Assembly (NCBI GenBank): GCA_963795555.1
Contig: CAWCHZ010000002.1
Span: forward strand, 1,550,001 to 1,614,000
DNA length: 64,000 nt
Direction: 5' to 3'
DNA from: CAWCHZ01 sp963795555
GTDB taxonomy: Bacteria; Actinomycetota; Thermoleophilia; Solirubrobacterales; Solirubrobacteraceae
In this document: positions 19,907-27,011 of the stretch, piece by piece
How the letters are laid out: every line of letters starts with the position of its first letter
Numbering within the stretch: the stretch's first letter is position 1
The notes under the pieces: model-generated
Databases searched by the model: none
The model's input: the letters and a program-made list of their open reading frames with translations, nothing else
Told to the model about the DNA's origin: nothing
Position numbers and translations under genes: made by a program

Positions 19907-20275
19907 CTGAGCGCGTACTGGCTGATCGTTCGCTCGGGGCCACGCGTCGAGCGGGCGCGCTTCGCCTCCCCGCAGCAGGCGCTGGACGCGCTCGAGGCTC
20001 GGGTCGCGCAGCTTGGTGACGCCGCCCGACGACCTGAGGCCAAGGTCGGTCTGCGCCACTTCAAGCCGATCCAGCAGGTCGCAGCGCGGATCGAGGTCTG
20101 CGGGCCGGGGCGTCTGCGTCCATCGCTGTGCGGCGGCGTAGATGTGCGCGGCGACGGCTCGATCGAGCCGTTCGTCGGGCGCTTGTCGCGCGCGGTCGTC
20201 GATCTCGACGCCGGCGAGTCGCCGCTGCAGGCGCTCAGGCGAGCGCTGCGAGTCGACGACGGCCACTCCAGCTGA
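19907..20275 (+). CDS. Small soluble protein with apparent CTG start
   Basis: An open frame of 122 codons shows strong coding character (third-position GC bias, balanced composition) but contains no ATG, GTG or TTG near its beginning. From the CTG at 19907 it reads (M)SAYWLIVRSGPRVERARF and ends DDGHSS before TGA at 20273-20275. The nearest upstream in-frame stop is about 40 nt before. The protein is predicted soluble, alpha/beta, with ALDALEARVAQL helix and a VDVRGDGSIEPFVGR segment. I do not recognise the family. It lies between citrate synthase and a convergent metallohydrolase. CTG as start is inferred; an ATC or internal start is less likely. Confidence 0.65.
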   Translation: MSAYWLIVRSGPRVERARFASPQQALDALEARVAQLGDAARRPEAKVGLRHFKPIQQVAARIEVCGPGRLRPSLCGGVDVRGDGSIEPFVGRLSRAVVDLDAGESPLQALRRALRVDDGHSS

Positions 20276-20307
20276 GTCGCGCGGCGATCCGCCGCGCCGC
20301 CGCCCTC

Positions 20308-20964
20308 CTACTCCAGCACCAACGCCGGTCCGTAGCGCCCCAGCCAGCGGATCTGGCGACGGTAGTCGGGGCAACGGCGGGCGACCAGCGCCCAGAAGCG
20401 CGGCGAGTGATCCAGCACCTCGAGGTGACAGACCTCGTGCCAGACCACGTAGTCGACGACCGGCTCGGGGGCCAGCATCAACCGCCAGTTGAAGCTCATC
20501 GTGCCGCTGGCCGAGCACGACGCCCAGCGCGTGCGCTGTCCGCGGATGACCAGCGAGCGATAGCTGCGGTCTGTCGCAGCGGTCGCGCGATCCAGCCGCG
20601 CCGCGATCTCCAGGCGCGCGGTGCGGCGATACCAGCGCTCCAGCGCGGCGCGCTGATCGACGGTCGGCACCAGCAGTCGCTCGCCATGACGCCGCACGCT
20701 GCTGCGCCCCGGCTCGGGGACGAGCTCGAGCGCCCGCCCCAGCAGCGGCACGGTGCCGGGCTGGTGGCCCAGCTCCGCCCGCACGTGCGCCAGTCGTCGC
20801 AGGCGGCGCTCGATCCAGGGCCGCAGCTCGCGCACCGCCACCTCGGCCTCGCGCTCGGAGGTCCGCCGTGGCAGGACCACGACGACGCCGTCCTCGACGC
20901 CGACGCTCACGCGCACGCGCCGCGCCCGATTCGAGCGGCGAACCTGATAGGCGATCTCGGTCAC
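20308..20964 (-). CDS. YgjP/SprT-like metal-dependent hydrolase
   Basis: Zincin-type putative metallopeptidase (family with the YgjP-like domain). The metal site is WHEVCHLEVLDHSPRFW, an HExxH motif followed by a third histidine, near the C-terminus. The preceding RTRWASCSASGTMSFNWRL is also characteristic. The length from GTG 20964 is 218 residues. That start is preferred to one 23 codons upstream because a TACCCT box at 20974-20979 lies 9 nt before it and the longer form would overlap the divergent gene at 21026. The biological substrate of this family is unknown. Confidence 0.88.
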   Translation of the reverse strand: MTEIAYQVRRSNRARRVRVSVGVEDGVVVVLPRRTSEREAEVAVRELRPWIERRLRRLAHVRAELGHQPGTVPLLGRALELVPEPGRSSVRRHGERLLVPTVDQRAALERWYRRTARLEIAARLDRATAATDRSYRSLVIRGQRTRWASCSASGTMSFNWRLMLAPEPVVDYVVWHEVCHLEVLDHSPRFWALVARRCPDYRRQIRWLGRYGPALVLE

Positions 20965-21025
20965 GAATCGAGCAGGGTAGGGATCGGTCCGGCGGGACAC
21001 CAGTGCCAGGGATAATCCGTACACC

Positions 21026-21325
21026 ATGGGCACCTCGACGCGCAGGCCCGTCTGGCGGGTCAGGCTGCCAGCCCACGTGCAGCCGCCGTTCGAGGTCTAC
21101 GTCAATGGCGTGCGCCAGCAGCCCGAGCGCGACTACCGCCAGCGCGAGCGGGTGCTGCTGTTCGATCGGCCACTCGCCAAGGAGGGCAAGCTGGGCTTCT
21201 GGCGCTGGTTCATGGGCGCCTGGGGCGTGGGCACCTATCGCCGCAACGACACCGTCGATGTCGCCTACGAGCTCGACGGCCAGCCGATGGTCGCCCACGC
21301 CCTCGACATCGAGCCACCAGGCTAG
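21026..21325 (+). CDS. Small protein of unknown function
   Basis: 99 residues, mixed beta and basic character with several tryptophans (FWRWFMGAWGVGTYRRNDTVDVAYELDG). There is no signal or clear membrane helix. The middle section (FEVYVNGVRQQPERDY, DTVDVAYELDGQ) looks like a beta-sandwich. A GATAAT hexamer at 21011-21016, 9 nt before the ATG, is a good -10 candidate. The stop codon shares four bases (CTAG) with the stop of convergent metF. No family recognised. Confidence 0.75.
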   Translation: MGTSTRRPVWRVRLPAHVQPPFEVYVNGVRQQPERDYRQRERVLLFDRPLAKEGKLGFWRWFMGAWGVGTYRRNDTVDVAYELDGQPMVAHALDIEPPG

Positions 21326-22221
21326 ACCGGCGCGCTGGCCAGCACCCAGGGCCGCTGGATCCTCAGCGCAGAGAGGATCGAGCGGGTCGCTGGAGACTTG
21401 TTGAGCGTGTAGAAGTGGACGCCCGGCGCGCCCCGCGCCAGCAGATCGGCGCACTGCAGGGTGGCGTAGGCCACGCCAAGCTCGGTGACGGCCGCCGGGT
21501 CGCCGGCACGCAGCTCGAGCTGGCGCAGATAGGCCGGCGGGATCGCGACACCGCAGACGGAGGTGAAGCGCTTGATCTGGTCGACGTTGGTGACCGGCAT
21601 GATGCCGGGGATGATCGGCACGTCGATGCCGATCGCGCGCGCCTCCTCGACGAAGCGGAAGTAGGCAGCGTTGTCGAAGAAGAGCTGGGTTATCAGCACG
21701 CGCGCGCCGGCATCCACCTTGGCGCGCATGTGCGCGAGGTCCGCCCTGGCATCCTCGGCCTCCGGGTGCACCTCCGGGTAGCACGCGCCGACGATGCAGA
21801 AGTCGTAGTCGGCGGCCACCAGCGCAGCGAGCTCGGAGCCGTGCGCCAGGCCACCGGGCACCGGCACGAAGCGGCCCTCGCCGGCCGGCGGATCCCCGCG
21901 CAGCGTGAGGACGTTGTCGATCCCGGCCGCGCGCATCTCGCGCAGCACGGCGTGCAGCTCCGGCACCGTCGCACCAACGCAGGTGAAGTGCGCCATCGCC
22001 TCCAGCCCATACTCCGCCTTGATGCGCTTGACGATCGCGATCGTCTTCTGGCGCGTGGACCCCCCGGCGCCCCACGTCACCGACACGAACGACGGCTCCT
22101 GCGCACGCAGCTCGCCGAGCGCGGCGAACAGGCTCTGCTCGCCCTCGGGAGTCTTGGGCGGGAAGAACTCGAACGAGAAGACCGGCTCCCCGCTCGTCTC
22201 GATGATCTCGTCGATTCGCAC
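21322..22221 (-). CDS. metF: 5,10-methylenetetrahydrofolate reductase
   Basis: Reduces methylenetetrahydrofolate to methyltetrahydrofolate for methionine synthesis. The 299 residues carry FSFEFFPPKTPEGEQ near the N-terminus, SVTWGAGGSTR, LTLRGDPP and the FAD-region DFCIVGACYPEVHPEA, all diagnostic for the TIM-barrel MetF family. GTG at 22221 is used: a TACCCT box at 22228-22233 ends 6 nt before it, so the mRNA is probably leaderless and the alanine-rich upstream extension is not translated. The gene converges on the small protein gene with overlapping stops. Confidence 0.94.
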   Translation of the reverse strand: MRIDEIIETSGEPVFSFEFFPPKTPEGEQSLFAALGELRAQEPSFVSVTWGAGGSTRQKTIAIVKRIKAEYGLEAMAHFTCVGATVPELHAVLREMRAAGIDNVLTLRGDPPAGEGRFVPVPGGLAHGSELAALVAADYDFCIVGACYPEVHPEAEDARADLAHMRAKVDAGARVLITQLFFDNAAYFRFVEEARAIGIDVPIIPGIMPVTNVDQIKRFTSVCGVAIPPAYLRQLELRAGDPAAVTELGVAYATLQCADLLARGAPGVHFYTLNKSPATRSILSALRIQRPWVLASAPV

Positions 22222-22240
22222 GCAGCCAGGGTACCGGCGA

Positions 22241-22299
22241 GCGGCGGCACTGACCAATGGCCCGCGAGCACCGGCAGCGGCGGCGCTGACCAGTGGCCC
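22241..22299 (+). repeat. 23-bp direct repeat between metF and the MBL fusion gene
   Basis: Two 23-bp copies at 22241-22263 and 22277-22299 (GCGGCGGCACTGACCAATGG and following) differ at two positions. They lie upstream of metF, outside its likely transcript. Confidence 0.8.
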
Positions 22300-22406
22300 T
22301 CCAGATCCCATCGGTGCTTGCCCGCGCGAGAGCGACGGCTTGCGTGCCCGGGGGACGACTGGCGTGCCGCCTACACTGCGCCCAGCCCACTAGACAGGAA
22401 GACCTC

Positions 22407-23681
22407 ATGAGCGTCGAGACTCCCACGCAGGCCCCACCGAAGCGGATCACCCGACGCCGGCCGGCGAGCCGCGCGCAGACCACGGTGCAGGGCTGCCTCG
22501 CCGCGCTTGCGGCCCATGACCTCGCCGCCGCGCTGGCGTGCTGGGCGCCTGACGCCACAGCACAGATCCGCGGCGTCGGCGGGCTGGGCGTGCTGGTGGA
22601 GGCGAACGGGCAGCCGTCGGCGCCGGACCAGCTGCGCGCAGCGCTCGCGACGCTGATCGATGCCGTGCCCGACGCCGTTCTCGACGTCGAGGAGCTGCTG
22701 CCCTCCGGCAGCAGCTGCGTGGTGCGCTGGCGGTTGCGGGGCACCTACGCCGGACCCGGGCGGCTTGCGATGCTGGAGCCCGACGGCGCGCCGATCGACG
22801 GCAGCGGCGTCGCGGTGCTCGAGGTCCGCGATGGGCTGATTCGCCATGCCTTCGTGCAGCTCGATGGCGTGACGATCGCGCGTCAGCTGGGCATCCTGCC
22901 CACCAGCTCGGTGCGCCTGGCCCGCTGGAGCCGCAGCGCGCGCAATGCCCGCGTCCGCGCCGCCGGGCTGCTCGGCGGCAGCGCGCCGGCCCGCATCGCC
23001 GATGGCGTCTGGCTCGTTCGCGGCGGGATCGCCGCCAATGGCGTCAACGCCTACCTGATCGAGGACGACGACGGCGTCGTCGCCTTCGACGCCGGCACGC
23101 GCGCGATGGCCAACTCGATCGCGATCGCGGCGGCGCGGCTGGGAGGCTTGCGACGCATCGTCATGAGCCACGCCCACGCCGACCACCGCGGCGGCGCGGC
23201 CCGGCTCGGCGCGCCGGTCTCCTGCCACGCCGACGCGCGCGCCGAGATCGAGGCTGCCGACGCTCGTCCCGACCTCACAGCTGCCGCGCTGCCGTTGCCA
23301 CTGGCTCGGCTCTACCCGGCGCTGCTGCGCGCCTGGGACGGCGGAGCGCTGCCGGTCGCCAGCACGCTGTCGGCCGGCGAGAGCGTGGCGGGCTTCACCG
23401 TCCTGCACCTGCCCGGCCACGCGGCGGGCCTGATCGCGCTCTGGCGCGAGTCCGATCGACTGGCGTTGGCCAGCGACAGCTTCGTCACAGCGGACCCCTG
23501 GACCGGCCTGCCGACCCGACCGCGCGTCCCGCACGCCGCGCTCAACGAGGACCGCGAGCAGGCGCGCGCGTCGCTGCGCGCGCTCGCGGCGCTCGACCCG
23601 GCGGCCGCGTGGCCCGGCCGCGGCAATCCCGTCATCGGCGACGTGCGCGCACGGCTGGAGCGGGCGGCGGACGCCGCCTGA
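22407..23681 (+). CDS. SnoaL-like domain fused to metallo-beta-lactamase hydrolase
   Basis: A two-domain protein of 424 residues. Residues about 25-160 look like a SnoaL/NTF2-like cone (QTTVQGCLAALAAHDLAAALACW, FVQLDGVTIARQL). Residues about 195-415 form an MBL-fold hydrolase with HAHADH at 255-260, a distal LPGHAAG histidine and a DS(F) aspartate, so a two-metal site is intact. The substrate is unknown; the MBL half resembles glyoxalase-II/lactonase relatives. An AGGAAG Shine-Dalgarno lies 6 nt before the ATG, and a TACACT box at 22372-22377 fits a short 5' leader. Two more genes follow closely. Confidence 0.85.
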   Translation: MSVETPTQAPPKRITRRRPASRAQTTVQGCLAALAAHDLAAALACWAPDATAQIRGVGGLGVLVEANGQPSAPDQLRAALATLIDAVPDAVLDVEELLPSGSSCVVRWRLRGTYAGPGRLAMLEPDGAPIDGSGVAVLEVRDGLIRHAFVQLDGVTIARQLGILPTSSVRLARWSRSARNARVRAAGLLGGSAPARIADGVWLVRGGIAANGVNAYLIEDDDGVVAFDAGTRAMANSIAIAAARLGGLRRIVMSHAHADHRGGAARLGAPVSCHADARAEIEAADARPDLTAAALPLPLARLYPALLRAWDGGALPVASTLSAGESVAGFTVLHLPGHAAGLIALWRESDRLALASDSFVTADPWTGLPTRPRVPHAALNEDREQARASLRALAALDPAAAWPGRGNPVIGDVRARLERAADAA

Positions 23682-23703
23682 GCGGCAGGCCTGACTGGCG
23701 GCG

Positions 23704-24054
23704 ATGGGCAAACGCCAGCGTCGTGAGCGCCGGCTCGCCGCGCCGACCGTCGACTACACCGACGACGATGGCAACGTGCTGACGCTGCGCACCGTCATGA
23801 CGGCGGGCACACGCCAGGAATATGCGCGCGTGCGCGGCGGCTCGCCGCTGTCGTTGGAGGACGCCTGGCAACGCGCCGCGGAGCTCCTCTTCGAGCGCCT
23901 GGCCGCCCGGTGGGTGATCCAGGGAATGCCGATCGAGCGCCAGCGCGAGCTGCTGGGCCGCTTGCGGCTGGCGTCGCCCGCCGAGCGCGCCTGGGTTCGC
24001 GATGCGCTGCGCCGTCACCTCGCCGAGCACTTCCCCGAGCTGGAGGCGCCGTGA
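23704..24054 (+). CDS. Small soluble protein of unknown function
   Basis: 116 residues with basic N-terminus MGKRQRRERRLAAPTVDYTDDDGN, then a helical region ending LRRHLAEHFPELEAP. No known motif. It starts 22 bp after the MBL fusion and its last codons overlap the GTG start of the aminopeptidase by 4 nt (GTGA), so the three genes are almost certainly one operon. Its role may be tied to the aminopeptidase, but the sequence does not show how. Confidence 0.8.
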   Translation: MGKRQRRERRLAAPTVDYTDDDGNVLTLRTVMTAGTRQEYARVRGGSPLSLEDAWQRAAELLFERLAARWVIQGMPIERQRELLGRLRLASPAERAWVRDALRRHLAEHFPELEAP

Positions 24055-25145
24055 GCGACCCACCAAATTCGCTTGCCGGCCGCCTGGCCGACCTGCTCTG
24101 CGACTACTGCATCGCTGTGCAAGCCGGCGAGCAGGTCGTCGTGCGATCGACGGCGCTGGCGGCGCCCCTGCTGCTCGAGCTCCAGCGCGCGCTGCTCGAG
24201 CGCGAGGCGTGGCCGCTGTTGCGCACCGAGCTGCCGGGACAGCTGCCGGGCTTCTTCGCCCACGCCCGCGACGCGCAGCTGGACGCCGTCGCACCGCTCG
24301 CGCTGACCGAGGCGCGGGAGAGCGCCTGCGCGATCGCGATCCAGGCCCCCTACAACACGCGCGAGCTTGCCGGCGTCGCGCCCGAGCTGATCGCGCGCGC
24401 GGGGCGCGCTCGCCAGCCGATCCAGGAGGCGACGATGCGGGGGCGCTGGTGCGTGACCCTCTGGCCGACGCAGGCCTCGGCCCAGCAGGCCGGGATGAGC
24501 CTGGCCGACTTCACCGCGTTCGTCGAGCGCGCGCTGTTCCTCGATCGGGACCCGGTATCCGCCTGGTCGGAGCTGCACGAGTTCCAGGCGCGGCTGATCG
24601 AGCGCCTTGCGGACGCGCGCACGCTGCACATCGAGGCCGACGGCACCGACCTCGCGCTGGAGGTCGGGGGGCGGACATGGGTCAACTCCGACGGCCGTCG
24701 CAACATGCCCAGCGGTGAGGTCTTCACCGGTCCGCACGAGACCTCGGCAAACGGCCGGATCCGCTACACGATCCCGGCGAGCCCGGGCGGCGTCGCGGTG
24801 GAGGGCATCGAGCTGGAGTTCCGCGACGGCGAGGTCGTCAGCGCCCGCGCCGAGCGGGGTCAGGACTACCTCGAGCAGTCCCTGGCGATCGACGCCGGCG
24901 CGCGACGACTGGGTGAGATCGGCATCGGCACGAACTTCGGCATCGACCGCGCGATCGGCGCGATCCTCTTCGACGAGAAGATCGGCGGCACCGTTCACCT
25001 CGCGCTCGGCCGCTCCTATCCCGAGACTGGCGGGGTCAACGAGTCAGCCCTGCACTGGGACATGATCTGCGACCTGCGCACCGGCGGGCGGCTCACTGCC
25101 GATGGTGAGGTGATCCAGGAGGACGGGCGATTTGTGGTCGATTAG
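24051..25145 (+). CDS. M29-family aminopeptidase
   Basis: Two-metal exo-aminopeptidase of the AmpS/AmpT family, cytoplasmic, 364 residues. Metal ligands are visible in RNMPSGEVFTGP (glutamate), IGIGTNFGID, VHLALGRSYPETGG (histidine) and SALHWDMICDL (His-x-Asp). GTG at 24051 is selected because it overlaps the preceding stop (GTGA) and homology starts at once (LAGRLADLLCDYCIAVQAGEQVVV). The stop at 25143-25145 overlaps the stop of the convergent winged-helix gene by four bases (TTAG). Confidence 0.93.
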   Translation: MSDPPNSLAGRLADLLCDYCIAVQAGEQVVVRSTALAAPLLLELQRALLEREAWPLLRTELPGQLPGFFAHARDAQLDAVAPLALTEARESACAIAIQAPYNTRELAGVAPELIARAGRARQPIQEATMRGRWCVTLWPTQASAQQAGMSLADFTAFVERALFLDRDPVSAWSELHEFQARLIERLADARTLHIEADGTDLALEVGGRTWVNSDGRRNMPSGEVFTGPHETSANGRIRYTIPASPGGVAVEGIELEFRDGEVVSARAERGQDYLEQSLAIDAGARRLGEIGIGTNFGIDRAIGAILFDEKIGGTVHLALGRSYPETGGVNESALHWDMICDLRTGGRLTADGEVIQEDGRFVVD

Positions 25146-26200
25146 CGATCGACGACAATCGATCGCGGATCTCGGGCATCATGCTGCGATCCCAGGGACC
25201 CTGGTTCGAGCGTGACCAAGGAGCGTTGGATCGCATCGACGAACGACAACCAGTACTGCTCGCCCTGCGCGGCTGGTGCGTGGGCAACGGGTACACGCGC
25301 AACAGCAAAGTCGGGCTCGAGCTCCTCCATGAGCACGCGGGCGTTGCTGGCGAGCATGTAGGGCGTGAGCTGGTCGAGGGTCGGGTCGTGGAGCCAGCGC
25401 GAGAGTCGGCGAAAGGCACCGAGCAGGCGCGGCCACTCACGGTGGCTCGGCCAGCCGCCGGGGGGTAATCGGAGGAGCTGCGCCCACTGAGGGCGGTCGA
25501 GGTAGTAGCGCCGCTCGTTGCCGGACTCGAAGGCGGTGGCAACCCCCGAGGCGACAAGCGAGGCGAGCGTCTCGCTCACGTTGCGTTTCGCAAAGGCGGC
25601 GGCATCAGCGATCGTCAGCGCCGACGCGTCGGTGCCATCCGCAGTCACGAGGTAGCGGATCACCTCGGCGCGAGTGCCGAGACCGAAAAGGTGTCGTGTC
25701 TTGAACGCGAAGTTGACCGGAAGATCCGGGTCGGGAGCTCGGGACTTGCGGCTTGGCTCAGTCGCGCGCTTCAGCAGTCCCGCGGCCAGAAACGCCTCGT
25801 CGGGCTCGCGCAAATCGCGAGCGACGTCGTAGAAGAGCGGGCGCGGTTCGCTCGCGCGCTGCTCTCGTACAGCCAGGATGGGCCGCGACCGAGATTGCTG
25901 GCGCGCCACCCAGAGCAGCGCGCCTTCGACGAGATCGCAATCGTCGTTGTCGCGACAGAGGTTGCGGAGCCGCTGGACGCTGACGAGGCGCTCATTTGTG
26001 AGCAGCCAATCGAGCGCTTCGTCGAAGAGGCGTGGGTCGCATCGGCCCACCTCGAACGTGAATAGGAGCAGCGCCTCGGGATCGGCTGCCGCCTGGTCGC
26101 GCCGGCTGGTCGGTGCGAAGATGCCGAGCTGCGCCCACTGATCCCACGCGAATGCCAGCAGCCGAGCTGTGACGCTGTCTCTAAATGTCGAGGCTGACAT
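25142..26200 (-). CDS. Winged-helix protein paired with a nucleotidyltransferase
   Basis: 352 residues of lower-GC, atypical codon use compared with all neighbours. Residues about 190-255 (GTRAEVIRYLVTADGTDASALTIADAAAFAKRNVSETLASLVASGV) read as a winged helix with YYLD after the wing. The N-terminal 180 residues are helical and rich in charged and aromatic residues, with a WDQWAQLGI start. The C-terminal third has no recognised domain. ATG at 26200 lies inside the last codons of the nucleotidyltransferase gene (20-nt overlap), with GGAG about 13 nt upstream, so the two are co-translated. Regulatory or antitoxin role is inferred from the pairing, not shown. Confidence 0.72.
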   Translation of the reverse strand: MSASTFRDSVTARLLAFAWDQWAQLGIFAPTSRRDQAAADPEALLLFTFEVGRCDPRLFDEALDWLLTNERLVSVQRLRNLCRDNDDCDLVEGALLWVARQQSRSRPILAVREQRASEPRPLFYDVARDLREPDEAFLAAGLLKRATEPSRKSRAPDPDLPVNFAFKTRHLFGLGTRAEVIRYLVTADGTDASALTIADAAAFAKRNVSETLASLVASGVATAFESGNERRYYLDRPQWAQLLRLPPGGWPSHREWPRLLGAFRRLSRWLHDPTLDQLTPYMLASNARVLMEELEPDFAVARVPVAHAPAAQGEQYWLSFVDAIQRSLVTLEPGSLGSQHDARDPRSIVVDR

Positions 26201-26756
26201 CCTCGACTCCGAGGTGGGCAAGCACAGCGAGGAGCTGCTGGCGAAATCCTTCGGATGGGTCGTGCATGCGCGTCCAGCGTGCGGCGACGACGAGCTCCTC
26301 GGCAGTCGGTTCGAGCGCGCGTAGGTCAAGCTCGTGCTTGCCGGCGCCCTGATCTACCAGCGCGTAGAGCTTGAAGTGAACCTGATCGAAGCGGCTCGCG
26401 AAATAGACCGTGAGCGCGTCTCCGTAGGGGCGGCGCTCGAGCCGGTCCACGAAGCCCTCCGGAAGACCAAAGTCGAGCAGGCCGGCCGGGGCGGCGTTCA
26501 GCCAGTCCTCGGGCAGGTCGAAGTCGCGCGCGACCCGGTCGCGCGCCTCGATCAGCGCCGGTGGCAGTGGCCGGGGCGTCGTAAGCCTGCCGCCAGAGAA
26601 CAGTGCAACAACGTCGATGTCGCGGGTCGCACGGCTCGTCAGTCCGAGCGCGAGCAGGGCCGAGCCACCGATCACGACTAGCCCGACCGGTTCACCGCGG
26701 GCGGCAAGCTGCTCTCCAAGCGCTGAGAGCAGCTGCTCAGTCCGCACATCCGACAT
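26181..26756 (-). CDS. Nucleotidyltransferase-fold protein (AbiEii/DUF6036-like)
   Basis: 191 residues. The N-terminal GGSALLALGLTSRATRDIDVVA (residues 30-51) matches the nucleotidyltransferase signature GGS...DxD, with D46 and D48 as metal ligands. The rest is mostly helical. Related proteins act as toxins or antitoxins of AbiE-like and similar modules; which activity applies here cannot be told. It heads a two-gene operon with the winged-helix protein. It is preceded by a good promoter: -35 TATACA, 17-bp spacer, -10 TATCAT ending 7 nt before the ATG, hence leaderless. Low GC suggests horizontal acquisition. Confidence 0.78.
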   Translation of the reverse strand: MSDVRTEQLLSALGEQLAARGEPVGLVVIGGSALLALGLTSRATRDIDVVALFSGGRLTTPRPLPPALIEARDRVARDFDLPEDWLNAAPAGLLDFGLPEGFVDRLERRPYGDALTVYFASRFDQVHFKLYALVDQGAGKHELDLRALEPTAEELVVAARWTRMHDPSEGFRQQLLAVLAHLGVEDVSLDI

Positions 26757-26763
26757 ATTCGAG

Positions 26764-26797
26764 ATGATAGCCAGCTCGATCCAGGATGTATAACATC
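26764..26797 (-). promoter_or_regulatory. Promoter and palindromic operator of the nucleotidyltransferase operon
   Basis: On the minus strand, TATACA (26792-26787) and TATCAT (26769-26764) are spaced 17 bp apart, 7 nt before the operon's ATG. A 13-bp palindrome, GATGT-ATA-ACATC at 26785-26797, covers the -35 box. A repressor bound there would block RNA polymerase; the winged-helix product of the second gene is the obvious candidate. This is inference from position and symmetry. Confidence 0.6.
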
Positions 26798-26895
26798 GCG
26801 GAATCGGATGCTAGGGGACGCCCGCAGCACACCTCTGCCTGACCAGTGCGATATGCGAAGGTGTATCCGACGGGCCACGCGCGCTGCCGCCCGAG

Positions 26896-26967
26896 CTCGT
26901 GCCAGGCGCGCCGGAGCCGCTCGTGCCAGGCGCGCCGGAGCCGCTCGTGCCAGGCGCGCCGGAGCCA
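26896..26967 (+). repeat. 24-bp tandem repeat, three copies, upstream of pyk
   Basis: Units of CTCGTGCCAGGCGCGCCGGA plus four bases stand head to tail at 26896-26919, 26920-26943 and 26944-26967, the last with one mismatch. There are no spacers, so it is not a CRISPR array. The array ends 30 bp before the pyk -10 box. Confidence 0.95.
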
Positions 26968-27011
26968 TCCGCACAGCGGGACGAGAGCGTCAACCGCTAG
27001 CGTGCGCGGCC

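Noticed and set aside
22222..22406. SAM or folate riboswitch upstream of metF
   Set aside because: The likely transcript is leaderless (TACCCT 6 nt before the GTG), so no leader exists to fold.
26896..26967. Possible CRISPR array
   Set aside because: Units are directly adjacent with no spacers, only three copies, and no cas gene is present.
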